This document shows, piece after piece, positions 44,812-55,033 of a stretch of DNA of 64,000 nt. Origin of the DNA: Spirochaetales bacterium Spiro_09 (GTDB lineage Bacteria; Spirochaetota; Spirochaetia; Treponematales; Treponemataceae). Under the pieces are notes generated by a model, which made no database searches, had not been told where the DNA came from, and saw nothing but the letters and a program-made list of their open reading frames with translations. Location: assembly GCA_001604385.1 (NCBI GenBank), contig LVBK01000020.1, positions 62,001 through 126,000 of the forward strand, read 5' to 3'. Position numbers and translations under genes: made by a program. Every line of letters begins with the position of its first letter. Within the stretch, counting starts at the first letter, position 1.

Positions 44812-46692
44812 TCAGGGTTGGTCCTCCTGTTTCAGCCAGAGGCGATCTGTTTGCAAGCCGCCTATATTGTCGTAATACAGATTTGCCGTATCCCACCGGT
44901 TGTCTACCGCGGTAAAATTCCGGGGTCTAACCAGATATATGACCGGACATTGCTCAAGAATGATACTCTGGTATTCATCCCATATTCGTTGAGCCCGACT
45001 CCGGTCAAGGGTAAAACTTCCTTCGTTATATAACCAGTCGATACGGGCTTCCCATTCGGTGGCGGGCTCTTCCTGAAGGGGATGCCACAGGTGCAAGTTC
45101 CCCGTTGAAGGCCATACGTTAGACCCTTGGGTCGGCCAGTAATTGACGCCAAGTCCGATAATGACGGATTGCCAGTCGAAGGTAGCGGTGAGCTGTTCCA
45201 CTATTTTCTGGAAATCGGTTGCCCTGATCCGCACGGTAATGCCGATCCGGGCACATTCATCGGCAATGATCGACGCTATGTCGCTGGTCGTGGTGACATC
45301 GGAAGGGATGGTCAGATCAAATTCAACCGGCCTGCCCTGTACGTCCCGCATAATGCCGTCACTTCCCCGCTCCATGCCGATCGATGCAAGCAGGGCCAGT
45401 GCGCGCTCCGGATTGTAGAGGTACTCCAGCCGGATAGACGGATTGTAGAAGGGGTTCGGCTCGGGAAAGAAATCGGTCTTGGGCACGGCAAGTCCCCGGT
45501 ATGTTTGCGCGATAATGCGGTCCCGGTGAAGGATCGAACTCATTGCCTGGCGGAATTCTTTTTTGGTAAACCAGGCGTACTGGGCGCTCTCGTTGTTTGC
45601 AGGATTCTGGTTGAAACTCCAGAAACTTGCGCCGAGAGAACCTCCCGCGCTGTACATGGTGTAATGGGGATTCGCCCGCTCTACAAGCTCTTCAAGATCT
45701 TCCGGTCGCAGACCATAGCTTTCAAGTTCCGCCTGTTTGAAAAGAAGAAACCGTGTGTTTTCCTCGGGAATGATGCGGACTACCTTCCGTTCGGGATAGG
45801 GAATGCTGTCTTTTCCGTCTTTTTTCCAGTAATGGGGGTTTCGGGTAAATATCAGGCGCTGCCCCGGTGTATATTCAGTCAAATGCCACATGCCCATTGA
45901 GGGTATTTTCCGGGGGTCGCTTGCAATGCTGAAGAGGTCCATAACACCCTTGACGCCTCCTTCATCCTTTGCCTTCTTGTACAGAAAGCGTGGTCCGAAA
46001 TTGCGGTTTGTTGACAAAAAGGGATTGGAGTCGATGCGGGGAAAATCGAAGGCGAAACGTTTGTCGTCGATGCGCCTGATTGTCACTCTTCCTTCCGAAC
46101 CGTCCTCGAGGGTGACAAATTGGCTGTTGTAGGCAGAGCTGCGGAATTCGCTGTCGCCCTCAATCTCATTGTACCAGAAAATGACATCATCGGAGGTTAC
46201 CGGGATTTTCTCGGCGGATCCGTAGAATGTCCAAAAGAGGTCATCACGAAGCGTGTAGATGACCGACAGGGTTCCCTTATCCTCGTCAATATGTATTTCT
46301 CCCGAGGCGCAATTGGGCTGCCACTCGCGGGTAATGTAATTGTAGTCCATAAGGGAATCGTGCAGATGATCCAAAATGGCGCTGGTCGATCCGTCTCTCT
46401 CTGCGACGAGGAGGTTAAAACTTTTCGGATCGGCTGAAACTGCAGATCTCCAGTCTCCCCCGCGAAAGCCGGGAACCCATTGTTCTCCCTGCCAGGGTTT
46501 GTGTACTGTTTTCTCCAGAAGCGCATTTTTGCCTGCAGACATCAGGCTTTCAATTTCTTCCCGGCTCATTTCCGCCGTACGGGAACAGGAAACACTTGCG
46601 AGGAGTGCGGTCACTGCAAGAAACAGGGGAAGGAAGTATCCTCCCGTCCGTTGCGATCCGCATGCATTTCCGGTACACAATTTTTTATTCAT
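44812..46692 (-). CDS. ABC transporter substrate-binding lipoprotein (SBP family 5)
   Basis: Lipobox LLASVSCSR; SBP5 features; RBS AAAGGA; first gene of ABC operon. Confidence 0.9.
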   Translation of the reverse strand: MNKKLCTGNACGSQRTGGYFLPLFLAVTALLASVSCSRTAEMSREEIESLMSAGKNALLEKTVHKPWQGEQWVPGFRGGDWRSAVSADPKSFNLLVAERDGSTSAILDHLHDSLMDYNYITREWQPNCASGEIHIDEDKGTLSVIYTLRDDLFWTFYGSAEKIPVTSDDVIFWYNEIEGDSEFRSSAYNSQFVTLEDGSEGRVTIRRIDDKRFAFDFPRIDSNPFLSTNRNFGPRFLYKKAKDEGGVKGVMDLFSIASDPRKIPSMGMWHLTEYTPGQRLIFTRNPHYWKKDGKDSIPYPERKVVRIIPEENTRFLLFKQAELESYGLRPEDLEELVERANPHYTMYSAGGSLGASFWSFNQNPANNESAQYAWFTKKEFRQAMSSILHRDRIIAQTYRGLAVPKTDFFPEPNPFYNPSIRLEYLYNPERALALLASIGMERGSDGIMRDVQGRPVEFDLTIPSDVTTTSDIASIIADECARIGITVRIRATDFQKIVEQLTATFDWQSVIIGLGVNYWPTQGSNVWPSTGNLHLWHPLQEEPATEWEARIDWLYNEGSFTLDRSRAQRIWDEYQSIILEQCPVIYLVRPRNFTAVDNRWDTANLYYDNIGGLQTDRLWLKQEDQP

Positions 46693-46785
46693 AGGGCATC
46701 CTTTTCCCAAGCAGTATACCGGAAAACGGTCCGGTTGGGTGAATTTTCTTGCCCGTTTTCGACAACGAGCTGTATGCTGATGCTC

Positions 46786-47661
46786 ATGAATACTGCCAGG
46801 CGCCGCTTCGGGGATCGAAAAGAAGGAAGACTCCTTCGTACCCTGCACCCAATGGATCTGTTAACCCCGTATTTGATGGTCGAACGCAATGATGCGACCA
46901 ATTATATCCGTGATCGCTTCGAAATCGGGGAAGCCGATCGCTATGTTCATAAAAAGCGCGCTGAAGGGCTGTCCTCGTTCGGGCTCATGCACCTTCTGAT
47001 CGCTGCCTACGTGCGTGCGGCCAGCCAGCGGCCGGGAGTAAACCGGTTTGTTTCCGGCCAGCGCATCTATGCCCGCAACCGGCTGACCGTGAATATGGTG
47101 GTCAAGCGCAGCCTTCGGCTGAACGAAGAGTCGACAATCATCAAGGTCACCTTTGACCCATCCGATACAGCCTCTGCAGTATACCGCAAGTTTAACGAGG
47201 AATATGAAAAAGCGATTGCCGCCACCTCGACGGATTTCGACACTCTCGCGTTTGTAATCAATCTCATCCCCCGACCGGTTAAACGACTGTTGATACGCAT
47301 ACTCAAGGCTCTGGACTATGCCGATCTGCTCCCCGCCCGCCTTGTCGAGCTGAGTCCCTTTCATTCATCCCTCTTTGTTACCTCGATGGGCTCTCTCGGC
47401 ATTCCGCCGGTATTTCATCATCTGTATAATTTTGGAAATGTGGGTGTGTTCCTCTCCTTCGGCTCGAAATATTCCGAATATGTGCTGAACGGAAACGGAG
47501 AAGCGGTAAAAAAATCTTTCATGGATTACACCGTCGCGGCCGACGAGCGATGTTGCGACGGCTTTTACTTCGCCTCTGCGCTGAAACTGGTTCGTTCGTA
47601 TATCGCGCGGCCGGAGGTTCTTGACAGTCCGCCCGAAACCGTTGTCCCGGACATTGGATAG
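46786..47661 (+). CDS. Stand-alone 2-oxo acid dehydrogenase E2/CAT-fold acyltransferase-like protein, catalytic His replaced
   Basis: E2/CAT-like catalytic fold, no lipoyl domain; DERCCDGFY in place of DHRxxDG/HHAVCDGFH. Confidence 0.75.
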   Translation: MNTARRRFGDRKEGRLLRTLHPMDLLTPYLMVERNDATNYIRDRFEIGEADRYVHKKRAEGLSSFGLMHLLIAAYVRAASQRPGVNRFVSGQRIYARNRLTVNMVVKRSLRLNEESTIIKVTFDPSDTASAVYRKFNEEYEKAIAATSTDFDTLAFVINLIPRPVKRLLIRILKALDYADLLPARLVELSPFHSSLFVTSMGSLGIPPVFHHLYNFGNVGVFLSFGSKYSEYVLNGNGEAVKKSFMDYTVAADERCCDGFYFASALKLVRSYIARPEVLDSPPETVVPDIG

Positions 47662-47677
47662 GAGCTCCTGGCAAAGG

Positions 47678-50600
47678 TCAATACAGGAGCGGTTGAAGTT
47701 CTTTCCATGCGGTATCGAGGCGCTTTTGCAACTCGTCAAAGCCCCGGTGATTTTTCTGTCGGGCTGCTTCTTCGAGCGCTGCGGTCACGTCGGCAAATTG
47801 CTCGAAGCACATGTTCAAAGCCATTCCTTTCAGGGAATGGGCAATGCGGATAATGTCGGCATACTCCCGTGCCGCTACGCTTGAGTGGAGTTCTTTCAGT
47901 TTCACGGGAATTTCTGAGCGACAGGAATCGATCAATTTTTTTTGCAAGCCGGTATCGTGGCAAATATACTCGCCCCAGGTTTTGCGGTTAAACGCTTCTT
48001 TCCTGTGTCCCGTGCCGGCAGTTCCCTCACACAGGATCCCGTTGGAAGCGATCCAGGTATCCAGTATCCTTTTCAGCTTGACTTCGTCGATCGGTTTGGA
48101 CAGAAAGTCGTCCATTCCGCTTGCGAACGCCCGATCCCTCTCTTCTTTCAAAGCCCCTGCTGTCAAAGCGATAATGGGTATATGAGTGCCTGTTTCCGAA
48201 TCCCGCTCCCGGATGCGTCGCGCTGCTTCGTGGCCGTCTATTTCCGGCATCTGCACGTCCATGAATACCAGATCGACATGCTCTTTGGTTATCAACTCAA
48301 TTGCTTCCCGGCCATTTACCGCTTCAAGAATTTCTGCTTCAGGAAGAAGCCGTTCAAGCAGTGCGCGTGTCAAGGTCATATTCATGGGCAAGTCCTCGGC
48401 GACGACAATGACGGGTCGGGGCGTGTTGGCGCTATCCGGCTTGTCCATGTGGGACAGCTTTTTTTTCTCGAGCTTTTTTTCCTGTGCCTGTATCCTGTCC
48501 AGACAGTCGTCAAGATCCCGCGCTTTTACCGGTTTAATCAGGTTGTGGGCAATGCCCTTTGTTTTGCATTCATCGTGCAGTTCCTGGCTTTCCGCTGCCC
48601 CGTGCAGCAGTATGACCGGTATGCGGGAAGAGGGCAGTTCCGTGCGTTTTCTGAGGGAGGTAACCGTTACCAGCCCGTCGAGAGGACTCATGTTATAGTC
48701 GACAACCGCAAGACTGAAGGTATCTTTTTCGAGCAGGCTGAGGGCTGAAAGTCCGTCAGCTGCCTCCGAAACGGAATAGCCCCGGCCCTCGAGCATGCGT
48801 TTCAGTATTCTGCGCGAGCTTTCATTATTGTCGATTATCAACACTGTCTTGTCTGATCCGGGGATTATCGCCGGTGCTGACTCTTTGGAGCAGGCTGTTT
48901 CAAATCCGAAGTAAAAGGTCGATCCCTTGCCGACTTCGCTTTCGAAGGAAATACTTCCGCCCATTTTTTGGGCAAGAGTTGTGGAAATGGTCAAGCCAAG
49001 CCCTGTTCCGCCAAATTTTCTGGTAGTGGAGCTGTCCGCCTGCGAAAAGGCCCGGAAAAGACGGTTTTTTTGATCTTCCCGTATACCAATACCGGTATCC
49101 CGCACGGCAAAATGAAATATGCCGCGGCTGTTACCGGACGGGGTAAAATTTGCGTGCAGCTCGACTTCTCCCAGTTCGGTAAATTTGACCGCGTTGTTCA
49201 AAAGGTTCAGCAAAATTTGTTTTACCCTCACCGGATCGCAGTCGGCTTTCCGGGGCATCCCGGCCGGAATGTCCAGTAACAGTTCCAGGCCCTTTTCGGC
49301 CGCCTGATATTTGACAATATCAATGGCATCTTCCATCAGGCTGTACATGTCTGTTTCAATAATTTCCAGTTCAAGCTTACCGGCTTCGATTTTTGAAAAG
49401 TCGAGAATGTCGTTGATTATGCCGAGCAGGGCTTTACCTGCCGTATTCGCATTGACCGCGTAGTTCATTTGCATTTCTGACAAACTCGATTTTAAAAGGA
49501 GCTCGGTAAAACCTATGACCCCGTTTAAGGGCGTACGGATTTCGTGGCTCATGTTCGCAAGGAACTCGGACTTTGCGCGGTTGGCTTCCTCCGCTGCCTT
49601 TTGCGCCTCGAGTATCTGCCGTGCTGCTTTTTTCCGTTCCTCCTCTGCCTCCCGGGCAGGCGTAACATCCCGGATGTTCAAGACAATACCGTTGATTGCC
49701 GGGTCATGGAGGAAATTGACGCCGATGGTGTGCAAGTATATTTTCTTTCCGTTTTTGTGGGAAAATCGGTACTCGATATCGATGCGGGAACCCTGCGCAA
49801 GCCGGCACTGTTCGAGGGCTGTCTGGGTTCGCGGGACGTCTTCCTCATCGATTCCCTCAAAAACGCTGGTTTTCAAACTGTCTTCAACTGTGTACCCGGT
49901 AATGGCTTCAACCTGATTGCTTATATACTCAATAATGCCGTTACGGTCGGTAATGATGATAATATCGCTCGAGTTCTGCACGAGGTGACGGAAACGCTCC
50001 TCGCTCTTTTTCAGGCTGTCCTCGGTTTTCTGCCGCAAGGTGATGTCACGGAAATTCCAGACCCGGCCGGCAATCGAATCATCGATACGGTATGGATGGC
50101 TAATTCGCTCAATGATCCTCCCGTCAGCGAGCTCCAGCGTGTCGCGGGCGTTTTCTTCCGGGCTTGCGTATAGCTTCCGCACCCTCTGCGTAAAGGAAAG
50201 CGGGTTTTTTTGTTTGAGGGCAACCGCTTCAAGAAGCTGTTGGTCATCGCCCGAGAGGAGTGCCGGGTGTCCTTCGATTTGCCACAGTTCGACAAATTTC
50301 CGGTTCATCTTGACTATTTGCTCGTTTCGATCGACGACAAGTACACCATCGGCAGTGGATTCTATCGTGGCTTCCAGGACTGACAGCGATTCCTGCAGGG
50401 CCTGTTCCGTTTGAATACGGCCGCTGATGTCTCTGGCCGCCGCATATATCAGTTTCCCCTGTGGATGTGATCGCCACTCGATATACTTCCATTCGCCGTT
50501 CTTTGTCCGGTAACGGTTGACAAAGTTGATCACGTTTTTCTGGCTGTCAAGTTCGCCCATTACGGCAAGGGTGGACTCAAGATCGTCAGGATGCACAAAG

Positions 50601-51103
50601 TCAAGAAATTTGGCCGACTCAAGCTCTGTAGCCGTGTATCCCAGGACGTTTTCCCATTCACGGTTTACCTTGAGAAAGTTTCCGTCGGTATCCGCAATAC
50701 ACAAGAGGTCAAGATTGACCGAAAAAAAACTTTCAAGTTCTTCGGCCTGTTTTTTGGTCTCTGTGATATCGGTGAAGACGGTAAGAAAATGTTCCGGTTC
50801 ATCGCAGTAGGCTTGTACCTTATACCAGCGTTGCAAATGCGGGGAGAATTGCTCGGTATGGCTTTCCTTACCCGTCCGGGCGACTTCGCCATAATAGGCT
50901 ACCCAGTCGAAGCCGCTTTCCCGTATGCCGGGAATGACTTCGGTGACCCGCCTCCCGATAATTGTTTGAATGTCCAGGCCGGTCAGTTCGCCGAAAGCCG
51001 GATTGGCGTCCAAAAAAACGTAATCTTCCGGAATACCGGCTGCATCGCAGAGTATCTTATGCCGGGCAATCGCGAAGGGAGAATTCCTGAGCGCTTCAAT
51101 CAT
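47678..51103 (-). CDS. Hybrid sensor histidine kinase (multiple PAS-HisKA-HATPase-REC-REC-Hpt)
   Basis: LANMSHEIRTPLNGVIGF H-box; two receiver domains (VVDYNM, VFMDVQMPEIDG); Hpt IAHSLKGMA. Confidence 0.95.
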   Translation of the reverse strand: MIEALRNSPFAIARHKILCDAAGIPEDYVFLDANPAFGELTGLDIQTIIGRRVTEVIPGIRESGFDWVAYYGEVARTGKESHTEQFSPHLQRWYKVQAYCDEPEHFLTVFTDITETKKQAEELESFFSVNLDLLCIADTDGNFLKVNREWENVLGYTATELESAKFLDFVHPDDLESTLAVMGELDSQKNVINFVNRYRTKNGEWKYIEWRSHPQGKLIYAAARDISGRIQTEQALQESLSVLEATIESTADGVLVVDRNEQIVKMNRKFVELWQIEGHPALLSGDDQQLLEAVALKQKNPLSFTQRVRKLYASPEENARDTLELADGRIIERISHPYRIDDSIAGRVWNFRDITLRQKTEDSLKKSEERFRHLVQNSSDIIIITDRNGIIEYISNQVEAITGYTVEDSLKTSVFEGIDEEDVPRTQTALEQCRLAQGSRIDIEYRFSHKNGKKIYLHTIGVNFLHDPAINGIVLNIRDVTPAREAEEERKKAARQILEAQKAAEEANRAKSEFLANMSHEIRTPLNGVIGFTELLLKSSLSEMQMNYAVNANTAGKALLGIINDILDFSKIEAGKLELEIIETDMYSLMEDAIDIVKYQAAEKGLELLLDIPAGMPRKADCDPVRVKQILLNLLNNAVKFTELGEVELHANFTPSGNSRGIFHFAVRDTGIGIREDQKNRLFRAFSQADSSTTRKFGGTGLGLTISTTLAQKMGGSISFESEVGKGSTFYFGFETACSKESAPAIIPGSDKTVLIIDNNESSRRILKRMLEGRGYSVSEAADGLSALSLLEKDTFSLAVVDYNMSPLDGLVTVTSLRKRTELPSSRIPVILLHGAAESQELHDECKTKGIAHNLIKPVKARDLDDCLDRIQAQEKKLEKKKLSHMDKPDSANTPRPVIVVAEDLPMNMTLTRALLERLLPEAEILEAVNGREAIELITKEHVDLVFMDVQMPEIDGHEAARRIRERDSETGTHIPIIALTAGALKEERDRAFASGMDDFLSKPIDEVKLKRILDTWIASNGILCEGTAGTGHRKEAFNRKTWGEYICHDTGLQKKLIDSCRSEIPVKLKELHSSVAAREYADIIRIAHSLKGMALNMCFEQFADVTAALEEAARQKNHRGFDELQKRLDTAWKELQPLLY

Positions 51104-51109
51104 GTATAC

Positions 51110-51115
51110 AGTGTA
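51110..51115 (-). promoter_or_regulatory. -10-like box 6 nt upstream of hybrid kinase ATG
   Basis: TACACT-gtatac-ATG; no clear -35, no SD. Confidence 0.3.
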
Positions 51116-51132
51116 CTATACTTTTTCCGTCT

Positions 51133-52365
51133 TTACAGTATTCCGCCCATAACATACAGGCTCATGATGCCGAGGCCGGCCATTGTTGTTGCAATCGTTG
51201 AGGGCAGGCCGAATTTCAGAAAGTCAAGAAAACCGATGTCGCACTGGTCACGGGCTTTTTCTGCCACAATGATGTTTGCAACCGCGCCGATAAGGGTCAG
51301 ATTTCCGGCAATGGTGCTTGCGAAGGCAAGCGTATACCACATCAGTTCCGGTTTCCCATATTGTCCGACAGATTCGGCAATGAGCAGCACATAGGGCACG
51401 TTGGCGAAGACATTCGACGCCGCAATACTGATCAGGCCGAACAGCCACATGTCCGCGATGGTGTCGCCGGAAAGACGCGCGGCAAGGGCTGTCAGCGGCT
51501 TGCTTGCTCCCGAGACGTGCAGGGCACCGGTTACAATGAAGAGGCAGGCAAAGAATAACAGAAGATTCCAGTCGATGCGCTTGAGGATATCCGTTTCATT
51601 GCGGTTCCCCAGCACAAAAATGGCGGCTGCTCCGGCAAGGGCTGTCCAGGCCATATTGTGCAGGATAAAGAAACCGGCGATAACGCATGAGATTGTCAGT
51701 ACCGAGCGTTTCAAAAGCGGTTTGGCAAAAGGTGCGGTCGCTCCCCGGTCCCAAAGCTGTTTGACCGACAATTCTTTTTTGAACATGACGATCAGAAAGA
51801 TATAATTGACGCCCAGGCAGACAAGGCCAACCGGAAGCATCAGCAGAAAGTGTTCCCGGTAGGGAATGCCTGAAAGATGGCCTATGATCATATTTTGCGG
51901 GCTTCCGGTAAAGGTCAGGAGGCCGCCGATATTTGTCGAGGTGGCAAGTGCGAGCAGAAAGGGTAGGGGAGGCAGTTTTCCTTGCCGGAGCAGAATCAAA
52001 AGTAGCGGCGTGCAGATGATGCATACAATATCGTTTACCAAAAAACCGGCAAGGATGCCCGTGCCGAATACGACGATTGCCATGAAAACCCGCGGAGAGG
52101 GGCTGTATCGGGATATTCGTTCCGCCGCGATGTCGAAGAATCCCGACTCGAGCAGGTGCTCGGTCAATATCATCATGCCGAGCAGGAGGACGATGGTATC
52201 CCAGTTGACCAGGGCGTATGCCTGTGACGGGCGAATTACCCGGGAAGCGACCATGAGAACTGCACCGAGAAGAACGCCTGCCGGTCTGCCAATGTGTATG
52301 ATATTGAGTCGCCGACCGGAAATCAGGATGTAGGTAACAAGGAAAATTAATATAGAGGTGATCAC
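51133..52365 (-). CDS. SLC13/ArsB-type anion transporter
   Basis: NWDTIVLLLGMMILTEHL; AGFLVNDIVCIICTPLLLILL; TNIGGLLTFTGSPQNMIIG. Confidence 0.85.
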   Translation of the reverse strand: MITSILIFLVTYILISGRRLNIIHIGRPAGVLLGAVLMVASRVIRPSQAYALVNWDTIVLLLGMMILTEHLLESGFFDIAAERISRYSPSPRVFMAIVVFGTGILAGFLVNDIVCIICTPLLLILLRQGKLPPLPFLLALATSTNIGGLLTFTGSPQNMIIGHLSGIPYREHFLLMLPVGLVCLGVNYIFLIVMFKKELSVKQLWDRGATAPFAKPLLKRSVLTISCVIAGFFILHNMAWTALAGAAAIFVLGNRNETDILKRIDWNLLLFFACLFIVTGALHVSGASKPLTALAARLSGDTIADMWLFGLISIAASNVFANVPYVLLIAESVGQYGKPELMWYTLAFASTIAGNLTLIGAVANIIVAEKARDQCDIGFLDFLKFGLPSTIATTMAGLGIMSLYVMGGIL

Positions 52366-52449
52366 GGGTAACTCCTGCGCGTACTATATTCACTATATGA
52401 AATTACCGGTGAATCTGTCGAGACAGAGGGCCCTGCCCTGGAAATTTCA

Positions 52450-52458
52450 TGGTATAGT
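52450..52458 (+). promoter_or_regulatory. Extended -10 promoter, predicted leaderless
   Basis: TGGTATAGT, 6 nt before ATG at 52465, no SD. Confidence 0.4.
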
Positions 52459-52464
52459 ATTCGT

Positions 52465-53304
52465 ATGACCAACCTGAAGAAACTGAAAAAGCTTCTGTCC
52501 CTTGACGCCCGCCGAGACGGTTTGTTGCCGACCGCTTCCCATGCCCTGCCGTTCAGAATTGATCCTCCTGGGGCACGGGAGGCCTTCCTGATTTGTCACG
52601 GATATACCGGTATCCCCGACGAGATGCGCCACCTGGCAACCGTTCTTGCCGGCGCGGGCTATGCAGTGTCCGTTCCCCGGTATCCGGGCCACGGAACCTG
52701 CCGGGAAGACCTGTTTCACTGCGGCGCAGAGGACTGGCTGCGTTGCGCGCTCGACGCGTATGCCAACCTTTCCGCCGAATATCCCGTAGTGCACATAGCC
52801 GGTCACTCGATGGGAGGCCTTATCGCCACCGCCATTGCCGCGATACACGGTTCATCTCGTCTTGTGCTGATGGCTCCTGCTTTTTCCCTGTCTATACCCC
52901 GCATTCAGTGGATACCCTTTACATCACATTTTGTCAGGGATATCAAACGCAACCGCCAGCCCTCCGATTTTGACCGATCGAATCCGGCCCGCATGCAGAT
53001 ATTCGCGCAATACTGGCAGGACGATCTTGTCGCGCCTACGGCCGGCCTGGTGTATTTGAGCCGCCTTGTCCGTGGCCTGTTGCCCCGCGTAAAGGCCCGT
53101 GTGTTGGTGCTTTTGGGAGAAAAAGACACAACCGTACCGGTTAGCGTCAGTTCGCTCATCGGGAGGAAGGCAATTAATGCCTCGCATATCGAGACGGTTG
53201 TATTTGATAATGCCGGTCATTTGTTCCCCTTTGACAGCGATCGGGACCGTTCTTCGACGGTTGTTCTGCGCTGGCTTGCCGATTCAGCATCGAAGCCGAC
53301 ATAG
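52465..53304 (+). CDS. Alpha/beta hydrolase (carboxylesterase/monoacylglycerol-lipase-like)
   Basis: LICHGYTGIPDEM, IAGHSMGGLIA, LLGEKDTTVP, FDNAGHLFPFD. Confidence 0.88.
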   Translation: MTNLKKLKKLLSLDARRDGLLPTASHALPFRIDPPGAREAFLICHGYTGIPDEMRHLATVLAGAGYAVSVPRYPGHGTCREDLFHCGAEDWLRCALDAYANLSAEYPVVHIAGHSMGGLIATAIAAIHGSSRLVLMAPAFSLSIPRIQWIPFTSHFVRDIKRNRQPSDFDRSNPARMQIFAQYWQDDLVAPTAGLVYLSRLVRGLLPRVKARVLVLLGEKDTTVPVSVSSLIGRKAINASHIETVVFDNAGHLFPFDSDRDRSSTVVLRWLADSASKPT

Positions 53305-53453
53305 TTACCGAATCTTTTTTTTATTTTTTTACCGGTTGTTCCTGTTTCACGAAATGTAAGTGTATGATACAGTTTGGCGAATGAAATCAATATCGGAGCA
53401 TTTTTGTCCCTCATGGACAAGGTTCCGGGTGATGTAACGAATGGAGGGTACAT

Positions 53454-54425
53454 ATGAAAACTGCAGGTATCAAGTTGAGTACAGTCCTGTTTGCTTTTTC
53501 TGTCGTGGGCATTGTGGTCCTTGGCGGTTGCGCAAAACCGGTCAACAAAAATTTTATTCTGGCAACAGGCGGAACCGGAGGAACGTATTATCCCTTCGGT
53601 GGAGCCATCGCAAACATCTGGAACACCAAGGTAGCCAACATGAACGTTACCGCACAGTCAACCGGTGCTTCCGCCGAGAATCTTCGTCTTGTCAGCAAGG
53701 GCGAGGCTGAATTTGCGATAGTGCAGAACGATGTCATGGATTATGCGCATAATGGCTCGGACATATTTGCCGGCAATAAACTTGATAATCTTGCAACCAT
53801 CGGAACGCTGTACCCGGAGGTAATCCAGATTGCGGCCTCAAAATCGAGCGGTATCGCCACCATTGCCGACCTCAAGGGCAAGCGCGTATCGGTTGGTGAC
53901 GCAGGCAGCGGTGTGGAATTCAACGCCAAACAGATTCTTGAAGGATACGGACTTTCCTTCGACGATATCCGCAAGTCGAATCTTTCATTCAAGGAATCAA
54001 GCGATGGTTTGCAGAACGGCACACTTGACGCCTGTTTCGTTACCGCCGGTGTACCGAACGCCGCCCTGCAGGAACTGGCAGTGTCCGCGGGCCTTGTGCT
54101 GTTGTCCGTGGACGGCGATGCCGCCAGGGCAATTGCCGCAAAGTACTCCTATTACACCCCGGTAGTTATTCCCGGCGGTACATATAATGGAAGTCCCTCG
54201 GACGTTACCACCCTTGCGGTCAAGGCTACCCTGGCCGTTAATGCGAAACTTGATGAAAAGGTCGTTTATGATCTGACAAAGGCCCTGTTTGAAAACCAGG
54301 GTGAACTGGCGACCGCCCATGCAAAGGGCAAGGATCTCAACGCGGCCTATGCCGTTACGGGGGTTTCTGTTCCCTTCCATCCCGGTGCGGCGAAATATTA
54401 CCGGGAACTGGGTCTTCTTCCGTAA
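53454..54425 (+). CDS. TRAP transporter solute-binding subunit, TAXI family
   Basis: ATGGTGGTYYPFGGAIANIWN, TAXI features; RBS GGAGGG. Confidence 0.94.
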   Translation: MKTAGIKLSTVLFAFSVVGIVVLGGCAKPVNKNFILATGGTGGTYYPFGGAIANIWNTKVANMNVTAQSTGASAENLRLVSKGEAEFAIVQNDVMDYAHNGSDIFAGNKLDNLATIGTLYPEVIQIAASKSSGIATIADLKGKRVSVGDAGSGVEFNAKQILEGYGLSFDDIRKSNLSFKESSDGLQNGTLDACFVTAGVPNAALQELAVSAGLVLLSVDGDAARAIAAKYSYYTPVVIPGGTYNGSPSDVTTLAVKATLAVNAKLDEKVVYDLTKALFENQGELATAHAKGKDLNAAYAVTGVSVPFHPGAAKYYRELGLLP

Positions 54426-54428
54426 TTC

Positions 54429-54944
54429 GTGAAGCGCTTCATTATTATTGCTACTGCGGTGCTCGTCGCCGCAGCAGCTTTTTTGTTTCTGCCCGCGGGG
54501 TTTGCCCTCTGTCTTTCGGAATACGACCGTCCCTCCCGAATGTTTGTGACTCCGGTCGTTCCTGGACAGTCTTTCACGGTTTCGTATACCCATTCGGTAA
54601 ACCGGGGACGTATCTTTGACGACTTCGACATTATGGGCGACAGAACCCTTCGCCTGACACGGACGCGTTTTGTATCCTGGGGTGCAGGTATGAGTGACCC
54701 GTCGGAGGGTGGCCTTCTCGAGAAAACCGCTGACGGGTATCAGTTGACCTGGGAGAACCGTGAATTCCGGTCCTTTTTATTGTCGGTAGCCCTGTTGGGT
54801 GATCACCGTATCGCGATGGCTGACGGTGTCAGCTTGTTGGCCGACCTGTTTGCCCCCCAAACCCGTGTTGTATTCGAATGCCGTGCTGTTTCTCTTTTTG
54901 ACCGGATTCGATCACGCGTTTTGTTTCACCAGGGTTTGCCCTGA
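54429..54944 (+). CDS. DUF1850-domain protein
   Basis: FTVSYTHSVNRGRIFDDF; between TAXI SBP and TRAP permease; GTG start. Confidence 0.82.
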   Translation: MKRFIIIATAVLVAAAAFLFLPAGFALCLSEYDRPSRMFVTPVVPGQSFTVSYTHSVNRGRIFDDFDIMGDRTLRLTRTRFVSWGAGMSDPSEGGLLEKTADGYQLTWENREFRSFLLSVALLGDHRIAMADGVSLLADLFAPQTRVVFECRAVSLFDRIRSRVLFHQGLP

Positions 54945-55033
54945 ATAACTGCGTTCTTTGACCGCCTGTTGAGGTTCTTTCCAGACAACAACACCCGAGC
55001 CGGTTTACGCAATTCTGCCAAGGAGTATTTTCG

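Noticed and set aside
46480-46773. N-terminal extension of the E2-like ORF
   Set aside because: It overlaps the start of the opposite-strand ABC substrate-binding gene and lacks E2-like sequence.
53313-53331. T-rich tract after the hydrolase gene as intrinsic terminator
   Set aside because: No convincing GC-rich stem precedes the T tract.
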